This document shows, piece after piece, positions 35,068-45,441 of a DNA stretch of 64,000 bases. Below the pieces are notes generated by a model, which was not told where the DNA came from, did no database searches, and saw only the letters and a program-made list of their open reading frames with translations. Location: contig JALGQZ010000003.1 of assembly GCA_023105745.1 (NCBI GenBank), positions 78,404,696 to 78,468,695 on the forward strand, in the 5' to 3' direction. The translations under genes were made by a program, and so were the position numbers. Every line of letters begins with the position of its first letter. The stretch's first letter is position 1. This stretch comes from Austropuccinia psidii (taxonomy: Eukaryota > Basidiomycota > Pucciniomycetes > Pucciniales > Sphaerophragmiaceae).

Positions 35068-36439
35068 ACGGGATTGTCTAAGCTGATCCAATAAACCATT
35101 TCCCTTGTTGCATGAAAAGTCTGTAAGTACTCAACCAGGCAATCATAATTTTGTTGGTCATGGCGGGATGGTTTGTTATATTTATGGTGATTGAACATGG
35201 CAGGTGGCTGTGATTCAAAAAGCTGTTTTATTTCACATGGCACAGATGGGGATTTCAGGAGAACGGAAAGGTTGGAACATCAACAGATATGTTGAAGGAA
35301 GGTTTTATCTATATCATCTATTCAGAGTTGCAAGAAGTTAGTCATATTCAGTTCAGGTGTTCAATTAATGTGAATATATTGATCTTATTAATTGACCTAC
35401 ATATTTTGTTATTTGTTGGCATCTTTGCAAATACTCCAATCAAGCGCTCATAACCCCATGTGGCTGAGGCTTGTGCTGGGCCCCAACGTTGGAAGAGTTT
35501 GGGAATATGATCAGCAAAATGATGATTTGGTTTACTTTTCTGTTTTGGGAACAGGTGTTGATTGGAAAGGCGGAATTTTTTCCAATGTTCAGCAAATGCA
35601 GTCGCATCATCTATTGAAACAGTCCAGCTTGTGACAATGTTGATAGCACTAATCAAATGGAATGTATTCTTGGCTAGTTCATTTGCAAGTTCTTCTGACT
35701 GACCCATTCTTCTTTGAGTGTTGGCAGATTGGTGTGCATCTAATGACATCTGTTGACTCAGCATTAGAAATGGAATATAGACCTTATATAAGAGAGCCCA
35801 TTCAGCAGCTTTTAACCTACCATGAGAGGGGGAACCCATTTTGCGGGGTACTCTTGTCCATGATGAGGGAATTATGGTCTCAGATATGATTTGTCGGAGA
35901 TGCTCAAGAGCCTCACCCTTGATCTGGTGATCACTCAGTGCAGTGATATCCAATTCAGAGGGTATTTCAGAAGTGGGGATGTAATCTGCATCAAATGAAG
36001 GAATCTCCGCAGAACCACTAGATGGATGTTCTGTGTGAGGGGTGGGCATCGGGAAGTAGTCGGGAGTGGCTCATTTACTATTTTTGCTGTGTCTCTTCTC
36101 AGGGAGCGGGCCGCTCTCAATGTGATTTTATCAAGAGAGCTGTTGGATGTCTTGGAATCTGAGTCTGAACTGTTGGTGTCATTGGATTTCCTGCGGGACC
36201 TCAAGTAAATTTTTGATTTTGACTCTGGAATGCACAAGTTGAAAGTTTCATGATCCTTCAAAATTCCAAGTATTAAATTATGCATTATGTCAAGATTAAC
36301 CATTCTGGTTGCATCCCAATACGGAAGGTCTTCTAAAATTGAATATCGCGCTCCCTACTCAGAGAAAATTGCTTGTCTTTGTTGTGGGGTTGCCCGAAGC
36401 CATTTGGCAATGGTTGATTTATGACTTTGGTATGAGCGC
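35068..36439 (-). pseudogene. Plavaka/Tnp2-type transposase, copy 1, internal part (broken)
   Basis: Continues 20132 and matches 46136-47517 of copy 2 at high identity. It holds the end of transposase exon 1 (minus strand), the intron with a GTAGGT donor, and the start of the last exon. A deletion of about 20 bp near 36050 shifts the frame relative to copy 2. At 36440 the sequence changes abruptly to the LTR of the next element. The N-terminal part of this transposase is not in the window. Confidence 0.88.
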
Positions 36440-38452
36440 TGTGGTATTCCATACCATTTTTTTTCACCAGGCTCAAGCTCATAGTACCCCATAACAGCAG
36501 TAAATCCATCCTACAGGCAGACTTACACTCAAATTTTACACCAAAAGGTCAATTTTACAGCAAGAAGCTGGATTTAACTCATAAAACCATGGCACAGGCA
36601 CCAAAGGGCAGTGTATGTGTTTAAATAAATTATTCAATTTCATTATGCATATGTAAAAAGTCAAGTTACATATAGTACACTAGTTACAACAAATGAGGTA
36701 CCACCCTTTAAATTACACATCCCACCCAGCTTTACACCCCCTTATAGCCACAGGACTCATGCAGCAAGAAAAGGACACCTGCATGAATTACACAGCAACC
36801 TAAAACTCCACATAGAAAAGTCACATGATGCAAAGCGCAACTCCATGGAATTCCTGCAGCTCATTTACAACACAGCCACAGGAGTACCTTATCTTATATC
36901 CACAGTAGCACCACTTAAAACCTTAAAACAGAATCATAATTACATACACCACTAATCACCTCATGCAAACCAAAGCTAGTTACAACAGGCTGCATGCAGT
37001 ACACAATTCTAATTAAATCTCAACCACATGACTATGCACAGCATGTGTCAAACTTAAAAATCACACCATCTCATACATAACAGTAAATTCACCAGTGCAA
37101 GAAATTATTACCTGACTCCATTTTAAAGTTCAAAAAGAAGAAAAACAAACATGACACCTGCATAAATTACACAGCCACTTCTACCAAACCTAAAATAGGA
37201 CATATGCAAAGGAGTTACAAGGTCATCATGTGATACTGCATCCACCAACAGAATATCATGTGACAGAAAAAAGGCTGTGCACAAGAAAAATCCTCAGCCA
37301 AAATGAAATCACCTCATGCATGCAAGGAAAATCCAAGAAAATCACATCATAATTAGCTCACCAAAAGACCATCATGTGATGACAGAAGGCTGTGCAGAGA
37401 GAAAATTATCACCAAACCTTAAATCACCTGACCCATGCAAGAAAGGTCCTCACCAAAAACAGAGTCACATGATGAAATCAAGAGGAATTAAAGTGGAAAA
37501 AGAAAGCTCCCATGGAGGGCCCCCTGGGCTCCCAAAAGGTATAAATAGAGGGGCTCTCTCCCCCCAAATTTCAAAATCCCCCCCATGCACATTATATCCT
37601 ATGCACAATATATCCTCTGCAGATTACAAGCACAGGAATAAGTCATCCCTCACCTGGGAGGTAGTCCAGCAAATTATAGTGAATTTACTTACCCAGTAGC
37701 TAAGCTCAGTGGAAGTATAGTGTTGAAGATTACCCAGTAGCTAAGCTCAGTGGAATCTTATTATTATTAAAATAAAAATAAAAATTATCCAGTACCCAAT
37801 ATTAGGGTTACTACTCTATTAAAATACTTTATCCAGTAAAATTAACACCAATATCAAGACTTAAAAAAAAATAATTTATTACCCCTTTAAAAATTCAATA
37901 TCAAAAGAACCTTACCTCTTAAATTCAACAAATAAAATTTTATCTTATTATTAAACACTCTTAAAAAAAATAACAAACCTTTCAAAAATTATTTTACTCT
38001 ATTATAACTATACCTTAACAAAATTACCTTTAGCAACACTCATCCAACTTTTCAAAACACCTTAAAAAAATCCATCTTACAAAAAGACTTTTAACCAAGA
38101 AGAAACAACTCACCTCAATTAAACTAAAGAAAAATTAAAATTAAAACAGACAAGTATTTCATTAAAATCTCAAATTTAACCAAAATTACTGACATTATTT
38201 TTCATATTATTTATTGAATAGGTCTGATCTGAGACTGCTGAACTTTGCCTTCTGCAGTTGAAAAGCCACTTACTAATTTTATTTTGGTTTGTGAGCTCCA
38301 AGGAAGATTTTGTTCAGCATTTTAGGAGGGGCAGGCAATACACCCTTGCCACCCTTGGTTACAGGAGTTATTAGCAATTCAAAACTAGTTACCTGTGATT
38401 TCCCCCTCCAGGTACTGCCTCATTTTAATCCCACACAAGAGGAGTTCCCACA
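36440..38452 (+). repeat. 5' LTR of the second gag-protease element
   Basis: 2013 bp, TGTGG...CCCACA. It contains five ATCATGTGA / TCACATGATG palindromic sites (about 36825, 37226, 37255, 37371 and 37466). The block CCATGGAGGGCCCC then TATAAATAGAGG (TATA at 37540-37547) is shared with the other LTR family. CAGTAGCTAAGCTCAGTGG occurs twice (37694 and 37735). The second LTR copy is not in the window. Confidence 0.82.
37540..37547 (+). promoter_or_regulatory. TATA box of the LTR promoter
   Basis: TATAAATA within a block conserved with the LTRs at 21288 and 33646 (minus strand). The likely transcript start is about 30 bp downstream in the CT-rich stretch. Confidence 0.7.
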
Positions 38453-38454
38453 TC

Positions 38455-38472
38455 TGGTGTCCCAACAGTGGC
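38455..38472 (+). other. Primer-binding site
   Basis: TGGTGTCCCAACAGTGGC, two bases after the LTR end, the canonical spacing. It is identical in the 20-35 kb element. The tRNA it pairs with should end GGGACACCA; I could not assign it. Confidence 0.7.
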
Positions 38473-38825
38473 CAGATAACCTCAACTTCAATAAAAATCA
38501 ATTAAATTACAAATAAAAAAATTTTTTTTCTTAACAAAGAATACTATTTTTATAACAAAAACTGGATTCAAATAATCAAAATCAGCAAAAACCATCATCT
38601 CAAGAATCTGAATCATCAACTCACTCTGACCATTACTATTATCCACCAAAGCCAGAAACAGAACTAGGAGAGGAATCAAATAAATATTCCAATTTCCCAA
38701 TTGCAACACCAAGAACCAATAAAAGGGACTTGAAGGTTGTGGAGAAATTCTTCCTTGATCTCCTTGAAAGAAATAAAATCAATAACTCAACACCAAAATC
38801 AAAAGAAGAAATCAATAAATCAAAA

Positions 38826-39149
38826 ATGGATAAACCTTCATCATCAAAATTACCTGGCAGTATTGAAGAAATCCAGGAAGAAAACCTTAATGAAGAAACT
38901 ATTGAAGGACAGAAAGAAATGTCTTCAACAGAGAGACTTCAGCAGAAGATGCTAGAAATGCAAGCAGAATTATTAGCACTAATCAAAAAAGAAGGAAAAA
39001 ATAAATCATCAAGTTATACTCCACAAAATAGTCCACTTGAAGATCAAACCACCCTTCCAAGATCATTCAGGCAACATGGATCACCTTCACCTTATCCAAG
39101 ACCCATGGCCACATCAACACCTTACACAGAACAAAGACAAAGTACCTGA
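38826..39149 (+). CDS. Gag N-terminus of the second element, ending at an in-frame TGA
   Basis: From the first ATG (MDKPSSSKLPG, comparable to MDQQSTSNLPP of the other element) to TGA 39147-39149. The frame is also open without ATG back to 38556, and this part resembles the other element. After the TGA the same frame continues into the capsid region at 39225. The stop therefore looks like a nonsense mutation rather than a true end. Confidence 0.7.
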   Translation: MDKPSSSKLPGSIEEIQEENLNEETIEGQKEMSSTERLQQKMLEMQAELLALIKKEGKNKSSSYTPQNSPLEDQTTLPRSFRQHGSPSPYPRPMATSTPYTEQRQST

Positions 39150-39224
39150 CCAAGAAGAGTCAACATTTCTTCCCAAATTCCAACTCCATTACATCAAGAA
39201 ATTCCAAGAAACACTACTCCAATA

Positions 39225-41849
39225 GTGAAAATCAGAGCCAAGGACTATAACTTGTGGTTTGATGGAAAGGATGTTGAAAGATTCATCAAGAAAGTTGAAA
39301 ATATTGCAGAAATTGAAGGAGCAAGTGGAAGAGACATTGCAAGACAAATAGCATTTTGGACAAAAGATGAAGAAATCAGTTATCATATTGAAGGAATGCC
39401 AGGATATGAAACAGCTGATTGGGATCAATTGAAAGTGGATATGAAAAGAAGATGGGGAACAGTCTCACCTGAAAGAAGATACAGATTATCCTCAATCACT
39501 GATTTATTCACAAAAACTCAACAAGAAGGTGGAATAAGAAACATGACTCAATACAGAAAATTCATTGGGGAATATGAAGCAATCATCACTTATCTCAAAA
39601 GATACCAATATATCCAAGGTGATATCAATCATAACCAGGAAATATTGGCCAGCCTTTCCACTAGTGTTCAAGAATCAATTTACAAAGAAATGATTAAAGA
39701 CAGAGCTATGGTTCAAGCCTTGGATGGAGGTTACATCATTCCAAGATTGGATATTTTGAAATTATACATTGAACAAGACTTGGAGGCCAAGGTACTTATT
39801 CAACAAAAAGAATTTTCTAAACCAAAACCCCCAGAAAAGAAAACAAGATTTGAGGATGAAAGCTGGGATGAAGTTTTAAAACAAGTAAAAGAACTCACCC
39901 AAAAGATCAAAAATCCTCCACAACCAGAACCTCAACCGAGAAATGAGGGAAAAGAATCAGTTAAAGAAGTTTTGAATCAACTTAAAAGCCTTTCAGAAGC
40001 AGTTAATCCACCAAGAAGGAACTGGAACAATAATCAGGATCAAAGATTCCCCCAAAATAACCAACCATACAGGCCAAGGAATCCTTCACCACCATTCTCA
40101 TCCAGTTATCAACCATACATACCAGCTCAAATGGCCCCAAGACCACCATTAAAATGTCCTTACTGCAAGGAAGAAGGTCATACAGCAACTAGATGCACTC
40201 ACCTTGCTGAAGATCTGGACAGAAGAATTGTCAGAACCCAAGGAGCATCTTACCTCTTCCCCAATTATCAGAGAGTACCTATGGAAGGAAATGAAAGTGC
40301 CAAAAACATAGTCAGGGCTTTTGCAAAAGAACAAGCAGAACTCAATAAGAAATTTATGGAAAAACCTACTGTCAAACCAAAAACAGAAGAGGAGGTTAAG
40401 CCCACTGAAAAGAAATCAGAAGATAAATCAACCTCAATTGCTCATGTTGAAGATTGGTCAAATTGGAAACCACCTACCATTTCCTCAGCCAATGACCCTT
40501 TTGAATCACACATTGGACTAAGGCAGACCAAGCAAAGAATGGAAAGACAATCCCAAAATCAAGAGTCAAAGAAAAAAGCAGAAATTCCAGGAACTTACAT
40601 TGAAGAAGAAAAGGAAGAAGAAAGAGTAATAATTCCTACCAAATTCCAAAATTCAAATATTCCAAAACCAGACCAACCTGAGAAGGAAATTGAAAATATT
40701 GCCAATAAAAATGAAGATGAAGAGATTCCCAAAGAAGAAAAGAAGTTCAGAAAAGCTCAAAAGAAACCAGTTGAAACCAAATTGGAAATTGACAAAATTA
40801 TTAAGAAAATTATGCAACAAAAGATCAACCTCACCATTGAAGAAATTTTGAGGATGTCACCAAATTTTGTCCATAAATTACAAGAATTATCAGAAAAAGA
40901 CAAGGAGAAAATTAAATCACTCAACTCAATGGATCTTCAAGAAAGACTATTATCATTTGGATTCAAAGAAATACAAAAGCCCAAGATTCATTATGCTTGT
41001 CCTTTGGGATTCATGGAAATCTTCATTGGAAAGGAAGAATATCCTATCAGAGCATTAGTGGACACTGGTGCAGAACTCAACATTATACCAGAAGAAATAG
41101 CAATCAAAGCTTCACTCACAACAAGAAATCTTAACATGAACCTCAGGGGAATTGGAGGCCATACTACTTCATTGGTTGCACTTTCAGAATTTACTCCAAT
41201 TATCTTGGCTTCAGGTGAAGAAACTCAAATACACTTTTTTATTGCAAAAGGATCTGTCCATACAGTACTTGGAAGACCATTCTTGGCAGACAATAACATT
41301 AGGCTAGAATTTTCCCATAAACAAGGTGAAATCTTGAGCTATCAGGAACCTGATGGAAGAAGATTATGCATGCCAATATGCAAACCTCAAGCAATTGGAT
41401 GGCAAACTGGACCACCTAGAGGAATGGATTTATGCAATATGGCAACATTGGTCAGAAATAACCCAGGAAAGAAGTTTCAAAATGCAAAAAGAGACAATAC
41501 CATAATCAATTTAACCCAGAAGACCCAAGATTTATCCATATCTCCAAAAATTGATAAATTTGGCCAAGATTTACAAAATACCCAATGGCCAAACAAGCTC
41601 AAAAGACAACTTGAAGACTCAACCTCTGAAGATGAATTACCCAATATAAGTTACAAGCCAATTAAAAATAATAAAGAAACATTCCAAATTTTGGTGGATG
41701 GAAATGAGAAAATACATGGAAACCCTTTCAAACCTAAACCCAAAAAGAAGAAAGTCAGATTTAGTGAACATCATGAGTTCTCAGATGAAGAAATTATAAA
41801 TGACATTGAAAAAGACCTCAGAATTATGGAAGAAAGAGACAAAACTTGA
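39225..41849 (+). CDS. Gag capsid, zinc knuckle and retropepsin of the second element
   Basis: 874 residues, in frame with the preceding gag segment. Capsid-like region at the start (KAKDYNL-like, RRWGTVSPERRYR), zinc knuckle CPYCKEEGHTATRC near residue 310, and protease ALVDTGAELNIIP near 612 with LGRPFLADNNIRLE after it. A GPPRGMDLCNMA motif is shared with the other element, then a basic KKKKVRF segment. Ends in TGA 41847-41849, after which the same frame stays open for 200 codons without an ATG near its start. The enzyme would mature Gag; a polymerase must come from elsewhere. Confidence 0.85.
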   Translation: MKIRAKDYNLWFDGKDVERFIKKVENIAEIEGASGRDIARQIAFWTKDEEISYHIEGMPGYETADWDQLKVDMKRRWGTVSPERRYRLSSITDLFTKTQQEGGIRNMTQYRKFIGEYEAIITYLKRYQYIQGDINHNQEILASLSTSVQESIYKEMIKDRAMVQALDGGYIIPRLDILKLYIEQDLEAKVLIQQKEFSKPKPPEKKTRFEDESWDEVLKQVKELTQKIKNPPQPEPQPRNEGKESVKEVLNQLKSLSEAVNPPRRNWNNNQDQRFPQNNQPYRPRNPSPPFSSSYQPYIPAQMAPRPPLKCPYCKEEGHTATRCTHLAEDLDRRIVRTQGASYLFPNYQRVPMEGNESAKNIVRAFAKEQAELNKKFMEKPTVKPKTEEEVKPTEKKSEDKSTSIAHVEDWSNWKPPTISSANDPFESHIGLRQTKQRMERQSQNQESKKKAEIPGTYIEEEKEEERVIIPTKFQNSNIPKPDQPEKEIENIANKNEDEEIPKEEKKFRKAQKKPVETKLEIDKIIKKIMQQKINLTIEEILRMSPNFVHKLQELSEKDKEKIKSLNSMDLQERLLSFGFKEIQKPKIHYACPLGFMEIFIGKEEYPIRALVDTGAELNIIPEEIAIKASLTTRNLNMNLRGIGGHTTSLVALSEFTPIILASGEETQIHFFIAKGSVHTVLGRPFLADNNIRLEFSHKQGEILSYQEPDGRRLCMPICKPQAIGWQTGPPRGMDLCNMATLVRNNPGKKFQNAKRDNTIINLTQKTQDLSISPKIDKFGQDLQNTQWPNKLKRQLEDSTSEDELPNISYKPIKNNKETFQILVDGNEKIHGNPFKPKPKKKKVRFSEHHEFSDEEIINDIEKDLRIMEERDKT

Positions 41850-42452
41850 AAAGACACATACCATATCAACTTCTTGGACAGACCATTGAACAACCAAGAA
41901 CCTTATGAATGGCAACTGGAAAACTCTGAATTTATCCAGCAACCTCCCAATGAAGAGGATGAAACAGAATCCATCTTAGAAAATGAATTCAATTACATCT
42001 ACCTGCCATACATCACCTTTGAAGACATTTATGGAGATGAAGCTCAAGAAACTTTATGTGAAGATAAATATTTATGTCAACTCCCAGGAGCAAACTTGAA
42101 CAAAATCCAATTCCTAGAACTGTTAACTGAAGAGGCAATCAAAGGTAACCTTGAAAATCAATTCTGGGATGAAATATTTGAAATGGCCACACTACCAAGA
42201 AGAGGACTTTACTTCAATCAAATTTGGGCCCAGTGGTACCTTGGATTAAATGGATCAACATATCAAACTGGAAGACTGAAATGGGTTGGAGATGGATATA
42301 TATTCATTGATGAAGACCTATGGTGGTCAGAATTTCCATCAGAACCAGAAATTGTGGAAAGAAATAACTTTGTGGAAGCCCTCAAAGACCTTATTTTGGC
42401 CAGATTGCTCAACAGACACTCACCTTTCCCACTTGGGGGAGCTCAACTTTAA
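41850..42452 (+). CDS. Unrecognised ORF A of the second element (LPYIxFEDI family)
   Basis: About 200 codons in the same frame as the protease ORF, with no ATG until roughly residue 110. It was probably the C-terminus of the polyprotein before the TGA. It contains LPYITFEDIYGDE, then LPGANLNKIQFLELL, then GNLENQFWDEIFEM. These are matched in order by ORF C at 43265 (LPYIEFEDIF, LPGFNVTKYEFLELL, GNLGNPYWNEIF). Rich in W and acidic residues. I recognise no domain. Confidence 0.65.
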   Translation, partial: KDTYHINFLDRPLNNQEPYEWQLENSEFIQQPPNEEDETESILENEFNYIYLPYITFEDIYGDEAQETLCEDKYLCQLPGANLNKIQFLELLTEEAIKGNLENQFWDEIFEMATLPRRGLYFNQIWAQWYLGLNGSTYQTGRLKWVGDGYIFIDEDLWWSEFPSEPEIVERNNFVEALKDLILARLLNRHSPFPLGGAQL

Positions 42453-42542
42453 ATAAAATCAACAAAATCAAGACTTATTTCTCTAACAATGTATCAGTAT
42501 CATCCATCAATGTATCAGTAGTTTCTTTTTTCATTTTCTCTC

Positions 42543-43135
42543 AGGGAAGTGACTTCCTGCCTTAACAAAGAAGAAATTCATCAACAAAGTATTCCTTAAA
42601 AAAATTAAAATTAAAAAAAAAAAAAAAAAAAAATATATATATAAAAAATAAAAATAACTTACAAAAAACACATCAATCACCTCCACCATGGCCAATTCAC
42701 CAATTCTTGGATCCTATGGGGAAGAATTAATAAAAGAAGACCCAATTATCAATGAAGAACTTCATTGGTCACCAGAAGATGAAGATTTCAATAAAGAAAA
42801 CCTTTGGCACTTTAAGAATACTTCATCAATATCAAGAAACCAAGAAATTGAAGAAATCAAGGAATTGCTGAAAAGTTTGGAGGTTTCTGACAAAACCAAT
42901 GATCAAATTACTCAAGAATTAATGGACCAATTAAATTTCAAACCATCAAGGTCAATCTTAAAGACACATCACAGCTCTAAAGATCAAAAATAAAATAAAA
43001 TAGTCAGATTTCAACTCAATTAATCACTAGGCAGTGACCTCCTGCCTTAACAAAGAGGAAAACAATTTCTTATCAACCAAAATAACCAATATCACTCACC
43101 CAAACCATAAATCATTAGGCAGTGACCTCCTGCCT
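42543..43135 (+). repeat. Three copies of a hairpin motif between ORFs
   Basis: AGGCAGTGACCTCCTGCCT followed by TTAACAAAGAGGAA occurs at 43029-43047 and 43117-43135, with a diverged copy (AGGGAAGTGACTTCCTGCCT) at 42543-42562. Each folds as a short stem (AGGCAG/CTGCCT or GGAAG/CTTCC). They precede ORFs B and C, so they could be regulatory RNA elements. Confidence 0.7.
42688..42993 (+). CDS. Unrecognised ORF B of the second element
   Basis: 101 residues with ATG in a strong context (CACCATGG). Acidic, with an ENLWHF segment, a leucine-rich helix (EIEEIKELLKSLEV) and the C-terminal motif KPSRSILK, which recurs as KPSKSILKKP in the long ORF of the other element (near 27460). That shared motif supports it as a real product of the element. 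Function unknown. Confidence 0.55.
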   Translation: MANSPILGSYGEELIKEDPIINEELHWSPEDEDFNKENLWHFKNTSSISRNQEIEEIKELLKSLEVSDKTNDQITQELMDQLNFKPSRSILKTHHSSKDQK

Positions 43136-43264
43136 TATCAAAGAGGAATATTCAAATTCTCACCCAAAAATCAACATCCAAACCCCATTAAACCTATCCT
43201 CAAACTAGTTTGATAAATAAAATATTCTCAATTATTATTACCTTAACACTCCAAATACTTCAAA

Positions 43265-43951
43265 ATGGAAACATGGCCATTACTTGAAGAAAATCCCTGG
43301 TCAATGGACAAAGATATCAGCTGGATAGAAGAAAAAGAATTTTGGGACAATTACATTAATCCACAAGAAATAGATGAAAATCCTGACTGGTTCTTGAAAA
43401 TAAAGCCAGAGCCCTGTCCTGATATTTCCACCATTGTCCTTCCATATATTGAGTTTGAGGACATCTTTGAAAAAGAAAACTCACCATCAGAAACTGTCAT
43501 ATCTCATCCATGGAAAGAATTACCTGGATTCAATGTTACAAAGTATGAATTCTTAGAGTTACTGAACTGGGATGGAGTTGAAGGCAACCTTGGAAACCCA
43601 TACTGGAATGAAATATTCCCCATGGACAAAAATCTCAGGAAATCACTATTCTGGAGGACCTGGGAATGCCAAGACTGGTTCAACCTCCAGGATTTTGAAA
43701 TTAAAAATGAAAAAATTAGCAAAATCTCAGGAAGTTATATTGTAAAAAAGGCCAAATGGGATTACCACTGGGAAGAAACACTTATACCAGCAATCTTCAG
43801 CATTAGAGGTGGTTCAATCAAATGGAATACAGAAGGCTGGGACTCTTTCTGTCAAGAGTACCTGTTTAAAGCTCTCAAAAGAGAAAAATGGAGGGGAGGA
43901 AAAATTATGAAACAAGAATTAGTGATTAAAATACTTGGTCAAAGGAATTAA
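43265..43951 (+). CDS. Unrecognised ORF C of the second element (paralogue of ORF A)
   Basis: 228 residues from ATG 43265 (METWPLLEENPW), unbroken. Shares with ORF A the ordered motifs LPYIxFEDI, LPGxN..FLELL and GNLxNxxWxEIF, so one arose by duplication of the other. The C-terminal half is tryptophan-rich and basic at the end. No domain recognised; the protein appears to be specific to this group of elements. The ATG context and two preceding hairpin repeats suggest separate expression. Confidence 0.65.
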   Translation: METWPLLEENPWSMDKDISWIEEKEFWDNYINPQEIDENPDWFLKIKPEPCPDISTIVLPYIEFEDIFEKENSPSETVISHPWKELPGFNVTKYEFLELLNWDGVEGNLGNPYWNEIFPMDKNLRKSLFWRTWECQDWFNLQDFEIKNEKISKISGSYIVKKAKWDYHWEETLIPAIFSIRGGSIKWNTEGWDSFCQEYLFKALKREKWRGGKIMKQELVIKILGQRN

Positions 43952-44091
43952 TTAAAAATAAATCTCACCTGCTAAGTCCCTAATTCTTTATTCATCATCC
44001 ATCCTATTTCCATTTAAAATTATTATTTAATTCTTCCATATCTTTATTGATTCTATTTTCCCTCTCTTTAATTTCATTTCCTTTTCATACT

Positions 44092-44123
<32 letters not shown>

Positions 44124-44921
44124 TATCATTAATTATAGAAAAATGAGATAACATGAAAATCACCATACACCTAAATTAAACTCATATCATTAGATGATAA
44201 CCATGAAGAAAACACTTACATAATATTGGGATTATACTCTATTTTCATTTCCTTATTTTTTTTTTTTTTCCTATTTCAACTCATTTCCAATTGGAGTCAT
44301 TAACAAAAAAAAATATATAAAAAATAAAATAAAATAAAATAAAAGATATAATAAGAAAACAATAGATAAATCTAAAAAGAAAGAATTAGTCTCCACTCAC
44401 ACCATAATTTTTTATTAAGAATGAAATAAAAATAAAAAATACCTTTGAATAATTTATTTTTTTCAAAATAGGAAGTGAGAGAGAGCTAGTATTTACAAAA
44501 GCTTCAATCACTTATTGATATTCTTCAGAAAATTGTTTTATTAGCTTATGAATTACCCAAAATATCATAATATGTATATTTTAAAAAGATAAAATATACT
44601 TATACAAACGCCATAAAGAATTAGATATAGAATATTATCCTATCCTTACTATCATCAATGAATTCCATCATTCTATTATTTTATTACTTTATTCCTTCGT
44701 TATTTTATTATTCTATCATTTTTTTTACTTAATGTTTTGATAAACATTTTATTGGCCACACATTGAACTATTGTATTCTTTTTTTGGGACGATTCATAGA
44801 ATTCAACCTAATTTTACTTAAGCGACGTTTTTGGTTCATCTAAACATTACTCGCTCATATCGCATAATAAATGTAATGAAAGTTATCAAGATATATTTAT
44901 TTCTTATTTTATCCTTCGATA
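43952..44921. other. A/T-rich 3' part of the second element
   Basis: Low-complexity DNA with A runs (44091-44119) and T runs; no gene. It ends where the CACCGGGG terminus of transposon copy 2 begins. Confidence 0.7.
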
Positions 44922-45045
44922 CACCGGGGCGAATCTCGTGTCAATCTTCGGCGATTGACTTCACGTCAAGCAAACGTCAAGCAGGATAAAAGTCGAGCTC
45001 ACGTCAAGCGAAAATCAAGCGAACGTCGAGCACACGTCACACTCT
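44922..45045. repeat. Terminus and subterminal repeats of transposon copy 2
   Basis: CACCGGGG terminus, a hairpin GTCAATC-TTCGGC-GATTGAC (44940-44959), then about seven ACGTCAAGC / ACGTCGAGC motifs. Nearly the same as 19078-19200. Confidence 0.65.
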
Positions 45046-45321
45046 GGTCTTACACCAAATCCTGTGACATCCAATAATATTGGTTCCCCTGTGCCTTCAA
45101 CTCAGATTCCTCACCACCTGATCATCCCACAACCGTCCGATGATTGGTAAAAATTACACCAGACCCGCCTGTTTGCACACACACACATCAAAGATGTCCT
45201 TCAGCCAGTCTTGATGTAGGCGGGGGGTTTGACTTCACCAGGTCATCCATGAAGTGTGCGTGTGCATGCGTGGGGGCGGGTGCGTTTGCGTGTGCGGGAG
45301 CATGTGCGGGTGCGTGGGCGT

Positions 45322-45441
45322 GTGCATTGGCGCGTGCGGGTGGGTGTGCGTGTGCATTGGCGTGTGCGGGTGCATGTGCGTGTGCATTGGCATGTGCGGG
45401 TGCGTGTGCGTGTGCATTGGCGCGTGCGGGTGCACATGCGG
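45322..45441 (+). repeat. 30-bp minisatellite, four units
   Basis: Units start GTGCATTGG at 45322, 45352, 45382 and 45412, with spacers of GYGTGCGGGTGC type. The array is absent from copy 1, where the region is shorter (19413-19460). Because 30 is a multiple of three, all frames stay open; the resulting ORFs are artefacts. Confidence 0.85.

Larger units (their letters stand above)
36440..44921 (+). mobile_element. Second gag-protease LTR element with extra ORFs, 3' LTR missing
   Basis: Begins TGTGGTATTCC directly after GAGCGC of transposon copy 1. It contains a 2013-bp 5' LTR, the same 18-nt primer site as the 20-35 kb element, gag, zinc knuckle, protease, and three further ORFs. The sequence ends at the terminus of transposon copy 2 (44922) without a 3' LTR. 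LTR ends, promoter block and primer site are shared with the other element, but most LTR sequence and the 3' genes differ. No reverse transcriptase or integrase is visible. Confidence 0.8.
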
